Origin: Nymphaea colorata | Taxonomy: Eukaryota; Streptophyta; Magnoliopsida; Nymphaeales; Nymphaeaceae | Reading direction: 5' to 3' | Assembly: GCF_008831285.2 (NCBI RefSeq) | Contig: NC_045145.1 | Coordinates: forward strand, 3,264,723 to 3,328,722 | Length of the DNA: 64,000 bases | In this document: positions 47,443-60,620 of the stretch, piece after piece | How the letters are laid out: every line of letters starts with the position of its first letter | How positions within the stretch are numbered: position 1 is the stretch's first letter | Made by a program: the position numbers and the translations under genes | Notes under the pieces: generated by a model | Database searches by the model: none | What the model saw: the letters and a program-made list of their open reading frames with translations, nothing else | What the model was told of the DNA's origin: nothing

Positions 47443-47596
47443 GGGGTTTGCTTGGCGATAGTAACAATATGTTATTATTTCATGTATCTGCCTCAATTAT
47501 TAAGACAGATTCATGGAATGCTGTGTTATAACATTCCATGAATCTGTCACAGATACATAAAACAGTAAAATATTGTTATTAGTACCAAACGGCCCC
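47443..47596. mobile_element. Full-length hairpin MITE (154 bp)
   Basis: The left end GGGGTTTGCTTGGC and the reverse complement of the right end, GGGGCCGTTTGGTA, match imperfectly. The arms stay complementary inwards (TTATTTCATGTATCTG against CAGATACATAAAACAG). The centre is GACAGATTCATGGAATG facing CATTCCATGAATCTGTC. The whole element therefore folds into one hairpin. Non-coding; could be a source of small RNA if transcribed. Confidence 0.75.
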
Positions 47597-49785
47597 TAGA
47601 AGACCTTTGTGCCGGATCGTGCGGCAGCGCCTGCATTGTTGCACCGAGACATTGATACGATACGATACGTATTGGCTGATACGCACTGCTATTGATAAGA
47701 TTGGAGCTGTATTCCCAAGCCTACCTAGCTTTTTTTTATGCTAGAACACCGAAAACAGCAGCAAGCAGTGACCCCTCCTTTTCAGTTGCTGTGTAACATT
47801 CACAAGTATTTATTAAAGCGCCCTAGTACATGGGCAGTGCTTTAATGTGTTAAGTAGTTGGCTACGAGACCTCTTTTTCCTCCTCTTTTCAGCCACACAT
47901 ACCTTTCACATTAACTTCACTGCATGGCTTTGATGGCCTGTCGCATATGGGGGGGGGGGGGCTTTCTTCGCTCGGGTGGAAAATATTCCACGGATCAAAC
48001 ACGACCTAAATGCCCCACTTCTTCGTCGAACATACAGCTAATTGGAAACGAGCCATGATTCTTCCACCAGCAGTGAAGAAGATCAAGCCGTCGTCGGTGA
48101 CAACAGCAGTCAAAGTTTAACAGCCAACCTTTCAGTTTTATAACGGCACTTACAAAGGGCCTTAAAGATGGAACTCTCTATACTAAAGTTTTCGGTAAGC
48201 AGGATGATTAATCCTACCATCCGAGCGACTGCACTACAACTTGCACGTCAAAGCCCCTCTTTTGCAACATAGGGAATTGATGCGGTGTGAATTTGAAATC
48301 TAAAATAACCATCTACCATACGGGGGCAGAGCTAGAAAGTTTTCATGAGGAATGCCGAATTAAAGTTTTCAAATTTTGACAAAAACAATACCACTTTTTT
48401 AATTTTTTATATATGGCAACCCAAATTTTTTAAAATTTACATGTAAACTTTAAAAAGAAAAAAAGAATTGAAGGGTGGGGGTAGGGCCTCTGCTATCATC
48501 TTTTATCTCATCCATTGCACCAACTTTTTAATTAATAGGAAAAAGCAATAGTACAAAACGTCTTATCATCAAAATTTAAAAATTCATCGTTAAAATACTA
48601 CAAATAATTGTTCAATCTACCATAAACCATGTTTGCATTATAAACTGTTGTTAATCCAAAACGAGAATGGACTATGCCAGGCTTAAAACATTAATTTTTT
48701 GGTTTATTAAATATTTTAAAATATTTATAAATCAATAAGCCGATAGGCCGAAATGGCATATCGGTCAGCAAAAAAACCGCTTAATGGTCGCATTAGAAAC
48801 ATATCGAGGACTGCCAACAAGTGCCATTGGATTTTTGCCAACCGCCCATATTAAAAAGGGAAGGGGAAAAAAAAAAAAAAAAGAAGAAAGAGCGGGTCCC
48901 TGTGAGATGTTACCTAAGTGATGCGATTTGAAGCCATCCAGATGCCCTTCTTTTTTTAATCTTTTATGTCAATCAAGTTTGTCATAAGACTGTTGTAGAT
49001 GCTAAGATTCGGCTTTTCTTTGCTGACCTTCACCTCTGGCTGCAGTGCAAGTCATTTAAAAGAATTCATTGTAACATTTGAACTTTTGGTTGTATGTAGC
49101 ACCTTCTAAGTTGTAATGCTTTGTTTTTTTTTGTAAAAAAAGAGTGAGTGGTTCATTTCACTGCTCCTAAGAAAGGCCACTGTCTCTCTCTCCCTTGTGC
49201 GTGTATGTTCTTTTGGGTTTATAGAGCATGCTTTGAGATCTTTTACGGTCCAGAAAAAGAATGCACTAAAACGTGACAGTGATCGCTTGAAGATTCAAAC
49301 ACGAGTTCCTAAAATAGGTAAACCGTCTTACCGCCCAATACGCTACCACCCCTCAGGGTATAATGTTTCATTTACTTCTCCTTCTTTCCTATATGTCTGC
49401 TCAAGTTGAGCGAGACTCAACTCACCTTTAGTATTTAAGGCTGCATCAAGACCTAATGCTAAGATATTACACCATTAACATTAACTTGGTCCTGCACTTT
49501 ACACTGATACTCATGACCATCTCATTGTTTACATATTAAGTAGTTTTTGAAGCCTCAGCCAACAACTTCCAACTCAGTCACTGCATATCAATTTTCTTTC
49601 ATTTTTACATTAAGATCATTTAATATTTAGTTTGTGATATACGGAAGTGCTCCGTTAGTTATGAAAACATGTGAATTAGTGGCCTTCTAGAAAACTTTTC
49701 TGGCTTTGCTACTGATAGCGCCCATTGAAATTGAACTGCGGAGATAAGATTTTCACCATCACCCACCACTTATGTTATGTCCAAT
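47597..49785. other. Intergenic DNA, no gene
   Basis: Contains GATACGATACGTATTGGCTGATACG (about 47655), a G-run at 47950-47961 and a poly-A at 48866-48882. No gene was seen. Confidence 0.35.
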
Positions 49786-49808
49786 GATATATATATATAT
49801 ATATATAT
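49786..49808. repeat. Short (TA)n microsatellite
   Basis: About eleven TA units. Confidence 0.85.
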
Positions 49809-50987
49809 GCAATCCTATAAAGCACCATCAACTTTGTTCATATGTATACACTTATGTGTGTGTATGTATGTGTGTGCATCCGCACTCACGCGTATATAAG
49901 AGAGAGGAAAGAGTTTTTTTCTAACTTAGATTCATGTGATTTACTACCACAAAAATTAGTTGCTGGTGGTAGGGATCTATCTTTACACAGTCCTTCCTTA
50001 ATCGTGTACTATGTTGAGGAAAAAAAAAACAAAATTATGGATAGGTTTCTTTGTCCCTATCAAAATCCAAAACTTCTCATGAAAAGTAATACTTGGTAGT
50101 TGAAATGTTTAATTGTGGTTATCAAGCATATAAACAAAGGATATTTAGAACCAATAAAAAATTGTTGCACATATAAGAATGAAGGGGACAGCTGATATGA
50201 TTTTGGGTTTCTTTAGAGGAAAAAAAAAGTAAGCTCCTATCCATCTTTATGTTGGCCAATATATTATTGTGACAATGAATTTTGAAATCCGTAAGTTGCA
50301 GAGAGTTGCAGCAATAAATGATTTTAATCATAAATCATGTGAGGAGGGGACCAGTGGGTGGCAATAAATTAATTCCATAGTTCCTATAAATAAAAACCTG
50401 ATCCATCCTCAGTTCCTCACCACATGTGATGAATCCCATTTATTAATTTCTTATCATAGATCATCAAAATAACTTTTTAAAACTATCGCACTTAGATTTA
50501 GTCCATTAAAAATAAAGTGAGGGAGTTGATGCCTATGAGAATCGAATCAAGCCCTGGCCTTCTACTAAATATAGGTCATATAAAAAGAACAATGCTTTGT
50601 TTTTTTTTTTTTTTTGCTTTTCAAAAGTAGGCATCAATGCTTTTGTGTATTCAAACATCAAACGATTAATCACGACCTGAATCTTTTTTTTTTTAATTTT
50701 TAATTTATATTTATTAATATATGATTATCATGATATTATAGTATAATATTAATTAGTTGATAACTCTTGTGTTTTGAATGGATCCCAATTTGAAAGAATT
50801 GTTTGAGGAACCCTAGATTCTTATCCAAGACTTGCCCCATTCGATGATGATGCCATGTAATGTCTAAACATAAGAAATATACTACTAACCTAATAACGAA
50901 AGTTTCTTAAAGGGACTAGAGCAGACAATCATGTGACAAAAGATCTTCTTTACCAAGCTCTGAGCTATTATATTAATATGTTCAAGG

Positions 50988-50991
<4 letters not shown>
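49809..50991. other. AT-rich intergenic DNA
   Basis: TGTG-rich simple sequence near 49855-49880. No gene was seen. Confidence 0.35.
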
Positions 50992-51063
<72 letters not shown>

Positions 51064-51064
51064 G
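50992..51064. repeat. Compound (TA)n(GA)n microsatellite
   Basis: TA to about 51046, then GA to 51064. Confidence 0.95.
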
Positions 51065-53137
51065 GAAATTGATAAAAACCCATAAGATATAAAATCCAGG
51101 CCATTGAATTTTTTTGTTAAAAATATATTTTAAATAAAATATAAACATCTTAATATATTTGTAAAAACTATTGTGATATAAAACATGCTTTGAATCAAGT
51201 TGTTTTTATGAAAAGTGTTTTATTTTTCTACTATCAAAATGTTGATGCTATGAGAGCCATTTATTTTTTTACACTATTAAAACCTAAAAAATGACCAGTT
51301 TAATGTATATTTTGCATCAAACATATCCTTAAGATCATATTGGTAAGATTAGATTTCAAAAAAAAAAAAAAAATATCATATTTAAATGATCTGGTTTATA
51401 TATATATATATATAAACTCAAAGAAGAGGCCAAACATTTGTTTGTTTATGAATCCAATCTCTTTTATGGAAAATTCAGGAGACGGAGAACACAGATGGGG
51501 TCCCTAGGCTTTGTGGTTTTCTAGCTTTTCAGGGATAATTTAAGTTAAGTGGTCCCAAATTCCTGCAGGATGTTGTTGCTGCCATTCAACTCAAAGGCTT
51601 AAACGAACAAAGGGAAAAAGTGTGAAATTTATTATTCTTATTCATTAAAAGAGGAAAAGTAAGCGATTATTATGTCTGGCTGCCTCCCTTTTACTAGATT
51701 TTGCAAAACAAGGCTTAATATTCATGACCATCATTATCTATCAGAAAATTAAAGAATTAGGTAAACCCGTAATATGTAATAATAGAAAACGGAGGCCGCT
51801 TTCTGTAAATTTTTGGCCGGTAGCAAAAAGGAATGAAAAGAAAGGACAATACTCACGCATCTTTTTGGAGCACAAAATTACAAAATTTCCGTATGGATTC
51901 TAGCTAATTGACGGGAGGCGGAAAGCCTTGATGGTTCTTTCCAAAAGGAGGCTTCTAATCTCTCCTCTCGGATCGCTTTTGCCTGAGAAGTACGTGATTC
52001 CTGCACTGCCGTATATTTCTGTAAAACAGCTGGATCTGAGGTGGGTCCAGATCCAGAACCGACAATTTCTAAAGTCTAGCCTTTGGCCGCATTCGGGTCC
52101 CCGAATTGATGGGACGAAGCGTCTGGCCCTTCCAGAGTCCAACTGCATCCGGATCCAAGTCCAGTCATATCATGGATAGACTGGCATCTAGATCTGTACA
52201 ACTGCATCAAACCTGGGTCAGGGAATCCCATGTGACAAAGATCCAGACTGAAGCGTGGGACCGGACCTGATCCGGGTCTGACCATCTCTACGTGCATCTT
52301 TTGGAAGACCTTAGGAGTTAGGACTTCAGAGTGTTCAGTTCCGTGTACTCGTGGAGCAGGTCAGATCCAGACAGGACTGCCAATAAGCTGAGTTTGTGAT
52401 AGGTACCCGACTCGAATCCAATTTGATGGGTGCTGGCCTTCTCGGTACATCTTCCGAAAAACCTCCTTCCCTTTTCCGAAATTCACATTACCACATTCAC
52501 ATCAAACTTTTCAAAGTCATCAACTTCAATCCAAATTTATATCATAACGAGTTGTAGCGCACTGAGTGACAAGGTGGTCCACCTCAAAGAGGTTTGATAT
52601 TCAAATTCAGCCATCGTTACAACCAATTGCACTCTTTCCCTGAATCGTAGTAGGCCCCGAAACAAGATTTGTGAACCCTAGAGATGATGGGCACCACATA
52701 GTCAGCTGACTCGCCGCTTAAAGATTGCTCGAGTCAGCTCAGATTGCCAAAAACCTAACCACGAGTGAAAGTTGGCACAACTTGCCCTGGACTCTACCCA
52801 ACTCAGTTTGACTCGACCATGATTTGTCCTCACTCACCCGATTCAAATTATTTTAAAACTCAGCCGAGTCGACAAGTCAATTCATTGAACTGATGAGATG
52901 GTTATTTACTGATCCGAGTCACCAGTTTCCCAATTATAAAGCACAAGAAGAGTAGTGGCTCATCACCCTTTTTATATATATATATATATACACTTCTTGT
53001 ACGAGTCAATTCTTTGGATACCAATTCAGATGTCAATTTGCCAACCTTCTGATCAATACCGGACCTATAGTCAGCTTAGGCAAAGTGTTGTCAAAATCGG
53101 CTTGAATCATCTTAGTCTCGAATTTGTGTATGAACGC
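51065..53137. other. Intergenic DNA with dispersed repeats
   Basis: 51900-52320 is GC-richer with GATCCAGA/GGATCCGA words; ORFs of 73-83 codons overlap on both strands without a domain. 52555-52610 has a tRNA-like layout (GTAGCGCACTGAGTGACAAG, then GGTTTGATATTC). 52690-52900 is TCGAG-type repeat. (TA)n at 52973-52990. Confidence 0.4.
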
Positions 53138-53466
53138 ATTGTCACAAAAAACATGTACGGTTATTATACGGCGAGTAATTTCTCAAGTATAATACGACAA
53201 AGTCATACATCTCGTGAATATCTCGGTGAATTTTTAAAAAAATGAAAACATTTAATAAATCTTAAAAATTATAAAAAATAAAAATTAATAAAAAAACGAA
53301 CGGCAAAAAACAAGGAAAAAAACGTATAATGCGGGTATATATGTGTTTTTGTTTTTTTTTTTTGTTCTTTTTTTTTAAAAAAAGTTGTTTAACGTTTATA
53401 TGGTTTACTTGTTTTTTTACGTTTTATACACGTTCTTTTCGAATGAAACGCACTTTTTGTGACAAT
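53138..53466. mobile_element. MITE with ATTGTCACAAAAA ends, copy 2
   Basis: ATTGTCACAAAAAACATG at the left and CGCACTTTTTGTGACAAT at the right are inverted repeats matching those of the element at 25143-25446. It has a similar length (329 versus 304 bp) and a similar AT-rich interior with TATAATGCGGGTAT-like motifs. No coding capacity. Confidence 0.65.
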
Positions 53467-54070
53467 ACGTTGAACGGACTCACGTGACACACCTATTGAT
53501 TTCTTTTATTTTCCATGTTTTTTTTTATTTTTATTTAGGAAAATACAAATTTAAATATGAAACCGCTCGAAAATGATTCTGATTCCAATCTGGTTTAAGA
53601 AGTTCGATTGCCAGCGGATTTGGTTCAGAAACCGATTCGATTTATCACTATTTGGTGCTAAAGTCTTGATCGCTGAGATCTAAGAGTGGACCACTTGGAG
53701 TTGGACGGAGCAAGGAGCATGACGCTAAAGAATAGCCATCACTGGGACCCAAATCTCGTGATAAGACTAGAACTCGGCACAACGCTGTCGTTAGCTCACT
53801 AATGATCATATTATGAATATAAGAACGTCCCTTTCCATGCATTCTTATCGTGTCCGGTCCGTTCCCGCCACGCCATCGTCGACACTGTCGGAAACACCGT
53901 GTCCCGGTAAACACGAAAGATCAGAAAATGAGTTTCAAAAAAATTTATACAAACATGGATCTGCCAATAATTCAGAAAGAAAAAAGAATAAAACCAGGGA
54001 AGGGCAGGTTTTCCATGGAAAAAAAAAGGTGGGAAAATGCCAAGAAAAAGGAATGCAGCATCTTCCACAA
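53467..54070. other. Intergenic DNA, no gene
   Basis: Overlapping ORFs on both strands (85-137 codons) with no recognisable domain. Confidence 0.3.
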
Positions 54071-54073
54071 GAA

Positions 54074-54098
54074 CCGTGCCGTGCCGTGCCGTGCCGTC
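54074..54098. repeat. (GTGCC)n pentanucleotide repeat
   Basis: CCGTGCCGTGCCGTGCCGTG, about four to five units. Confidence 0.8.
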
Positions 54099-54755
54099 AC
54101 ACAGTGACCCGATGTATAGAGAATTGAATGGGAAAGTGAGAAAGGTGGACTGTTGTTCTCGGAGCTGCGAAGTAAATGAGAAAGCGTCCAACATGTGAAT
54201 CTTTGCTTTCAGAAAAGATTGCACGTACAGATGCCTACCACCTTTTTACGCCGGCCGTTTAAGATCCTGTTTGGACGGGTGATTTTTCTGGAATTTTACT
54301 GAAGGGGCGCATTTCTCGATCCCCCAATTTCCAGAAATCTAGTTTTTTTCTTTTCCATCTTTTTTCTTCTGCTTGGGAACTCCCGCCGGTTAAGAACCGG
54401 CTGCTCCACCAAAGTCTCCTCTGAATCCCTATTCAAGATAATAAATCTTCGCTGAGATAATAAATCTCATAATGCGTGCCGAAGCAAAAAAAAATAGTGT
54501 TGACGAGAATCAAACCGATGACAAAGTCATTCATTTTTTACAAATGCTTAAATAAGAGTTAAAAATATACATATGATAAGGGGGGAAGGTAAGGGCAGGT
54601 AGTGGCCACTGGCCATTGCCCCCCAACTTAGATTTTTAAAAATTCAAAATTTTACACTTAAAATTTAAAAATTTTGGTTTAACCTATATAAAAAAATTTT
54701 AAAATTATAATTCAGCCCAATGTTAAAATTTTAAAACTATAGTTCAGCTCCTACA

Positions 54756-54790
<35 letters not shown>

Positions 54791-55640
54791 TTGCCCATGC
54801 AGATAATTATGTGAGAAATAGTCAGTCGTTGTACAAATGAAAATCACTACTTGGTTGTATGTTGGCAATCATGCATGGAGAATATGGGAAAGAAGATCTT
54901 ACCATTGGTAAACTCTGTTTTAACCTTTGAACTAACATCTTTTTGAAAAAAAAAAACAAAAAACCAACTTTTGTAATATATATATTTTAAGTTCACAATA
55001 TGTGAAAAAATCTCCTAAGTAGAGGTGACTTACCAAAAATTCATTTAAATAACATATGAGATTATCTTTTTGGCCCTCCTTAATTTCAAAATTCCATCCT
55101 TGCCTTCCTCAACTCACCACCAAGTAAATATTTTGAATAACTTTCACCGTTCATATTCATGCATTATTAATATGGTCACCATGCAGGCCTAAATTTGAGT
55201 ATCCATGTGCACCAGGTGCATAAATGGAAATTCGTCTGCCAAATCTTCCATCAATTCCCCAATTCAATGTCCCATGTCTTAAACTATTCGTTTCTTCTCT
55301 CTCTTCTTATCTGTTGTTGATGGACCACTTTTTTTTGTGGGAGCCAACATCATCTTGGTCAAAAGGCCCCAGGTGTGGTCTTGGGCTTTTGGTTTTTTCT
55401 GCACCAATACAGAATCTAACCTTTTTATATATTAAGTCGATTCGAATCCGATCTGAATCCGATCCTTCCGCAACAATTGCTACGAACATAAGACCACATG
55501 TGTCCGAGTTCTTTCGCGTCGTTTAAGTCAAAATTATTATTTGCAACAACACTTTTGAAGAGTCTCATGCAAGGAGCATCAATGAATTATGTTGCTGTGA
55601 CTTGGACCTGGTTTTAGTCTAGTGGGCTCGGGCAGACTCG
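54099..55640. other. AT-rich intergenic DNA
   Basis: A MITE-like left end (TCCTGTTTGGACGGGTGA, near 54268) lacks a visible partner. Poly-A of about 27 at 54762-54788. No gene was seen. Confidence 0.35.
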
Positions 55641-55975
55641 CACCGACGAACCTGACCGAGCTCATCCATAGGAGCGAAAGGGTAGCCTGGTCATTTAATG
55701 AAATATGAGGGCTTTTCCTGACATTTTATTTGGATGGCCATAGGTGGGGAGTACGGAAAGATTCCGAAGGACGTTACGGCCTTTTCAGGAAAGTACTGTG
55801 GGCAAATCCGACATTTCCTAAGGCGCCATAAAAGAAATAACGAGAAGAAAAAGGCGGCGAAAAGAGGGAGACCGAAATCTTAGATTCCCTGCGACTGCGG
55901 AGCGCGGGAACGGGACGCACGGATCGACATCGGGATCGGAGCCCCGGTGGGGGTTTCGGGTTCGGGTCTCACCGG
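55641..55975. other. GC-richer promoter-like island without a gene
   Basis: More balanced composition (GAACGGGACGCACGGATC, GGAGCCCCGGTGGGGGTTTC) ending abruptly in AT-rich DNA at about 55985. It might be the 5' end of a truncated gene. No start codon with an extended frame was found. Confidence 0.3.
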
Positions 55976-56081
55976 ATCACATACCAATTTGCTTTTTCTT
56001 TTTCTTTTTTTAAATATATATATATATATATATATATAATTTCTGAATTAAATGCAGCTGATAAATATTTATTTTTATCAA

Positions 56082-56307
56082 TTAAGGAGCTGTTTGAGTT
56101 TTCTACGAATTAGGTAGGGCAGATTTATAGGATGGGAAAATGGCGTGTCTTTTCTTGCTAAATAATTTTCCAATGGTTGTTTGGTAGGCGGGATACTCAC
56201 TTATGTTTTAAAAATTAGGTTTAGTTCTATTTTTTTATAAATCTATCGAAAGATAAGGCAATTTCATTGGACTTTTATTAAATGCCCATGCTGCCAAATG
56301 ACTCTTA
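56082..56307. mobile_element. Probable MITE (~225 bp)
   Basis: The left end TTAAGGAGCTGTTTGAG and the reverse complement of the right end, TTAAGAGTCATTTGGCAG, are partial inverted repeats, resembling the ends of the elements at 19966 and 29667. Boundaries approximate. Confidence 0.4.
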
Positions 56308-59300
56308 AAAATATTAATTAAAATCTTTTAATCAAAATTAAGTCGTTGATGTATTTTGGCAATATAAAAAGCTACATAAGTCAAAGCAGGGACAAAGATA
56401 CATGTACGTTGATTTTTTTTAGGGGCATGCCAAATGGGGGGCTGGGTTTTGTGGGTTGAATTTGAGTAGAATCAAACTGAACTCACATTAAAAAATACAT
56501 GAAGGCAAAAAAAAAAAATCAATTTTTACACTGTATTTTTCTTTTTCATTTGGTTGGGCTGGGGCCATGGCCTAGGTGGGCACCCTGTCCTTCACCCCTG
56601 GACGTACCAATCAAAAGATTAAATAGAAAATAAATTATGCTTAACATTTTGATTTGAGAATATATATATATATATATATGTGAGTGGATGGGGTCCCATA
56701 TTAGAAGCAGAAGCCCCCTAGCTTTTTTTTTTTGGGTGATTTTGGGAAGATGAGGACTATTTTAGAACTTGGGCGAAGAGCGCCTATCAATTAATTAAGG
56801 TGTCTTACATCCACCATCTACAAAAAGAAAAAAGAGAGACTAAGAGTTCTTTTTCACCCTATACTTTTTAGGGCATGTCCTTTTCCCCTAAATTTTGAAA
56901 ATTATTTATTATTTAATTAATTTAAATAAATTTATTTTGCACTCGAGAATAGAAAATGAGTTGATGCAAACCGAGAAGCCATCCCCGATACGACTCAATT
57001 CATTGTATCGGTCGGGAGAAGAAATGAAACGGTGCGTGTGGGAGGGATGTTGATCCAATGCTACATTGAAAAATTGTGTTTTGAGAGATCTATTTCAGTA
57101 GTTAAAAATCATGAATTTTAAGTCGGATGAGGAAGAGAGTCTCTGACTTTAAATCCACAGATTTGAAACAAACACAATCTTATCGTCGTGTTTCAATCTA
57201 ATACCATGCTAACAGACATGAGTGAGGTTAGGCTCAGGAAACACAATCAACTTTGATGTTGTTTTCCATCAAGTGAGCAAATTGAGTTAATTTTGCCTTA
57301 TTAAAAAATAAATATTTTTTTATATATATTTTCAATATTTATTTTTTTTAATTTTTAAGAGATACTTTTCCTGATATTTTTTTCTGTTATCACAACCGAT
57401 ACAACTGAATCGGTAAACCAGCCAGCTGCCTCGATGATTTGATTCAAGAACTGATTTTTACAACCCCTATATTTTCGGATAGAGAGCTCCTTTTTTTTAA
57501 CGTTTTTAGGTTTAGATCTAAAAACACAAAAAAAAAAGGTTATTTTCTCCTTTTTTCTCATTTAATAATTAGTGGGACGCATACCCAAATGAGTGGATTA
57601 GAGGCACCTCCAATATGAAGCACTTAAACTTAAGCTTAGGCACTGGGCCAGGTTGTCGCCAAGTACCCAGCCCGACTCGGGTCCAGAAAAACAAGACCTG
57701 GATTAGCCTGACTTGTTATCGAGCTGGTTCGAGTGGCCCAATAAACTCGGATTAACCCAAAAAATGATCTTTTTTTAAAAAAAAATTATTAATTTATATA
57801 TTTATAATATTTGTATTACAATTAATTGTTTTGATTTAATGTTGGGCTGGCCGATGTCTACGCCTTTCTTTGCCAGAATGCAGCACTACATTTGCTAAAA
57901 ACAAAAAAACAAGTTACATTATTTATTGTTACTGAAAACATTGTTTTGTTTATAACATCAAATATATATATGTATAATAAATTGTTCGAAAGTTCTCCTA
58001 TCTGGGGTAATAATTGGAGTCATGAAACCTGACGTCTTATTCCTCTTCTCGAATGCTCCGCCTGTTTTACTTCAACGTTCTCCTGTCCACATCATCCAGC
58101 GGCGATAAAACAGTGCCGCTGAATTTTCACTTGACCCAAAAAAAAAAAAAAAAAACAAACAAAACTTTTTGTGAAAAATGATGGGGCATCAATCATGATG
58201 AGTGGGTTGAGCAAGTATTGAATTGGGACTCTTAGCCTGCATTTCATTTTATATTTTTAATGTCATTGAAAGTTTGCATGGATTTGTAAACTGTTGTTTT
58301 CATACCAAACATATATATATTTTGACGTAGGATAGTTTCTCTTTCTCACAGTTTTTTAATATTAAAAAGTTAAAAAACCATGTATATTACTAAAAGAAAC
58401 ATAGTATAACTGGTCGAACAGGTAGTCATATAGAAGACATGTCATCAATTCATTTTTCATGGGTGCCACTTCTTTTGATTGCAAATTGTGGAGTAGCAAC
58501 ATTCGAATTAAAAGATATACTGTATTTTATCTTCATCATGTGGACATAGAGAATTGAAAGAGAAAGGTTGCTCATGTTTGAGTCACCTGAAAAATCATGA
58601 ATATGATATTTACTTATTGTTTCAACATAAGAGATAAAAATTTCTTACTAAGGAGCACATCTCGGCCACTTGAGTCCAATGAGACAGCTAATATGCTTAG
58701 ACCAATGACCTAAGTCCATTTTTCATTTATAACTAGTAGGCCGCAGTTGCTCACATAGGGCCATGTGTATCCTCATCGTTTGTTTGCTTGAATGGGGATA
58801 TCAAGAGATTTATTTGAGATCGAATTGTTTTATTTATTTATTTAAGCTGGGCCCTATTTTCCTTTTAATTGCCCACACTGGCTTATAAAGCTGATTGTTT
58901 TATTTCTATATTGATACCTCCCAAATATTTATTTATTTATTTATCTATAAGTAGTTATTAAAATTTAAAATTTAAACAATTAAATACCCTTTAACCAAAA
59001 TTTTTTGGTATTAAAATAACTTGAATATGAACTTAGTAGTGAGTCGAGGGTTTCTAATTTCCTTTTTCTTTTGTGTTTTTTCTCCCTTTTTGACTCAATA
59101 AATCAAACACTTGTATGGAATTCCAAAAAATGTGTCCAACCAGAATTAAAACATTAAAAAGAAAAAATGTGTGTGAGTAAGATCAAAGATGTCTCTAGGG
59201 GGAAGAAAAAACTCAACATTTATATGAAAAAATAAATTACCTTGAAACACAAGGAAAATATCTATTGGTTGAAAATATGTCATCCATACATATAAGTACA

Positions 59301-59690
59301 ACCTAATTTGAATTTTATAATCTAAATTGGTTGACTAGATTCAGTGGCTTAAATGTATTCGGCATGATCCATGTCTTGCGACTAAAATACAATAAAAAAT
59401 TGACCTAATGCCCTTTAGGTCGTTGAGTCGCGAATTACAAAACAATATTGATACGCATCGGATTTTAGTAACACAAGTTGATGCCCATTAAACGGACCCG
59501 ATCAATCGCAGTTCCAGGATTTGCAATTTTGAATATTCCAAACATTAAAATAATAATAAAAAAAAAACGCAAACATGTGTGCGTCACTATTCTAGAAAAT
59601 GGGTTTCGACTATCGTTTCGGGTGCACAACCGATACGAGATTCCGACCGATACACGTTGGATCGTATCAGACGATACGACGACGAGAATG
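56308..59690. other. AT-rich intergenic DNA
   Basis: Contains (TA)n near 56661-56680, a CCCGA-type repeat fragment at 57640-57860, and poly-A near 58138-58155. No gene was seen. Confidence 0.35.
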
Positions 59691-59985
59691 GGTAGTTTCC
59701 GTAAATCGGAGGGATCCGAGTCTCTGTAGTCGCACTCCGGTGTCCCTTCTGTCCAAATCAGATCAGATCAGATGGGAATTCTGTGCGGTGGTGCTTCTCG
59801 TGTTCCGTTCCGAGTTGTTCCCTCCTTCCTCGAAGAAATCTGGGCAACAACAAAATCTGGTGGGGGACCGTCGGTTGTTCCGGTTACTGCAAGTGCTCCC
59901 AGTTGTACTCCCGATCTGTCCAAGGCTACTAAAAAGACATTTTTACCCTTTCTTTCTGTGGGGGTGTGGCACTAGTCAAGTTTGA
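59691..59985 (+). other. GC-richer island with a 67-codon frame, unrecognised
   Basis: A frame at 59772-59975 and an overlapping 128-codon frame (59599-59985) lie in balanced-composition DNA flanked by AT-rich repeats. The GATCAGATCAGATCAG triplication precedes the first ATG. The look is that of a gene's first exon, but no domain or donor site is convincing. Confidence 0.25.
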
Positions 59986-59989
59986 AATT

Positions 59990-60620
59990 TTGAATTGACT
60001 GAGTAAGGTTGACTCAAACTCAACTTGGTTAATAAATGGGTTAAGCTCGACCTTGAGTTAAAATTTCACGAGTAGAGCTTAGGTCTGTGCATCGGGCCGG
60101 TTTGGCTTAACACCCAAAAATCGAGTCTTGACTTGGCCTGATACCTAACATTCCTGCTCGATACCCGACATCTAGCTCGATCCCCATTCAAAATCCGGTC
60201 AACTCATGTCTTTTATGTTTAGTAATGTCTTACACTTTTGTGGTTTTAGTTTTTGTTTATATATATATATATATATCAATTGACACAGGTTTTATTGAGT
60301 GGGGCTCCAACTCGCCTCAAGAAGCTCGAGTTGAGTAATATGTGACTCGAGCTGAACTCGGCTCGTTTGTTGTACATTCGTGCCTTGAGCTTGAGTTTAA
60401 ACTAAAGTTATGAACTAAATGAGTTCAAGTTACACCATTTAAACTTGTTGAAACTCGACTTAACAGTTGTCTTCCTTGATTATGCCGGTCATTTTCGATG
60501 AATTTTGGTACTTTTATGGGTTTTATTTTCATTTAAATGTATATATATATATATATAAATCAAGTGACACGAGTTTACCGAGTTGAGGTCCGGTTTTAGC
60601 TCGACTGAGTTGAAAGGTTA
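59990..60620. repeat. TCGAG-type dispersed repeat, two units with (TA)n
   Basis: GAGTTGAGTAATATGTGACTCG and CTCGACTTAACAG-type words appear on both sides of similar (TA)n tracts at about 60260-60276 and 60540-60556. Each tract is followed by CAA(T/G)TGACAC(A/G)(G/A)GTTT, so a segment of about 280 bp appears duplicated. Confidence 0.5.
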
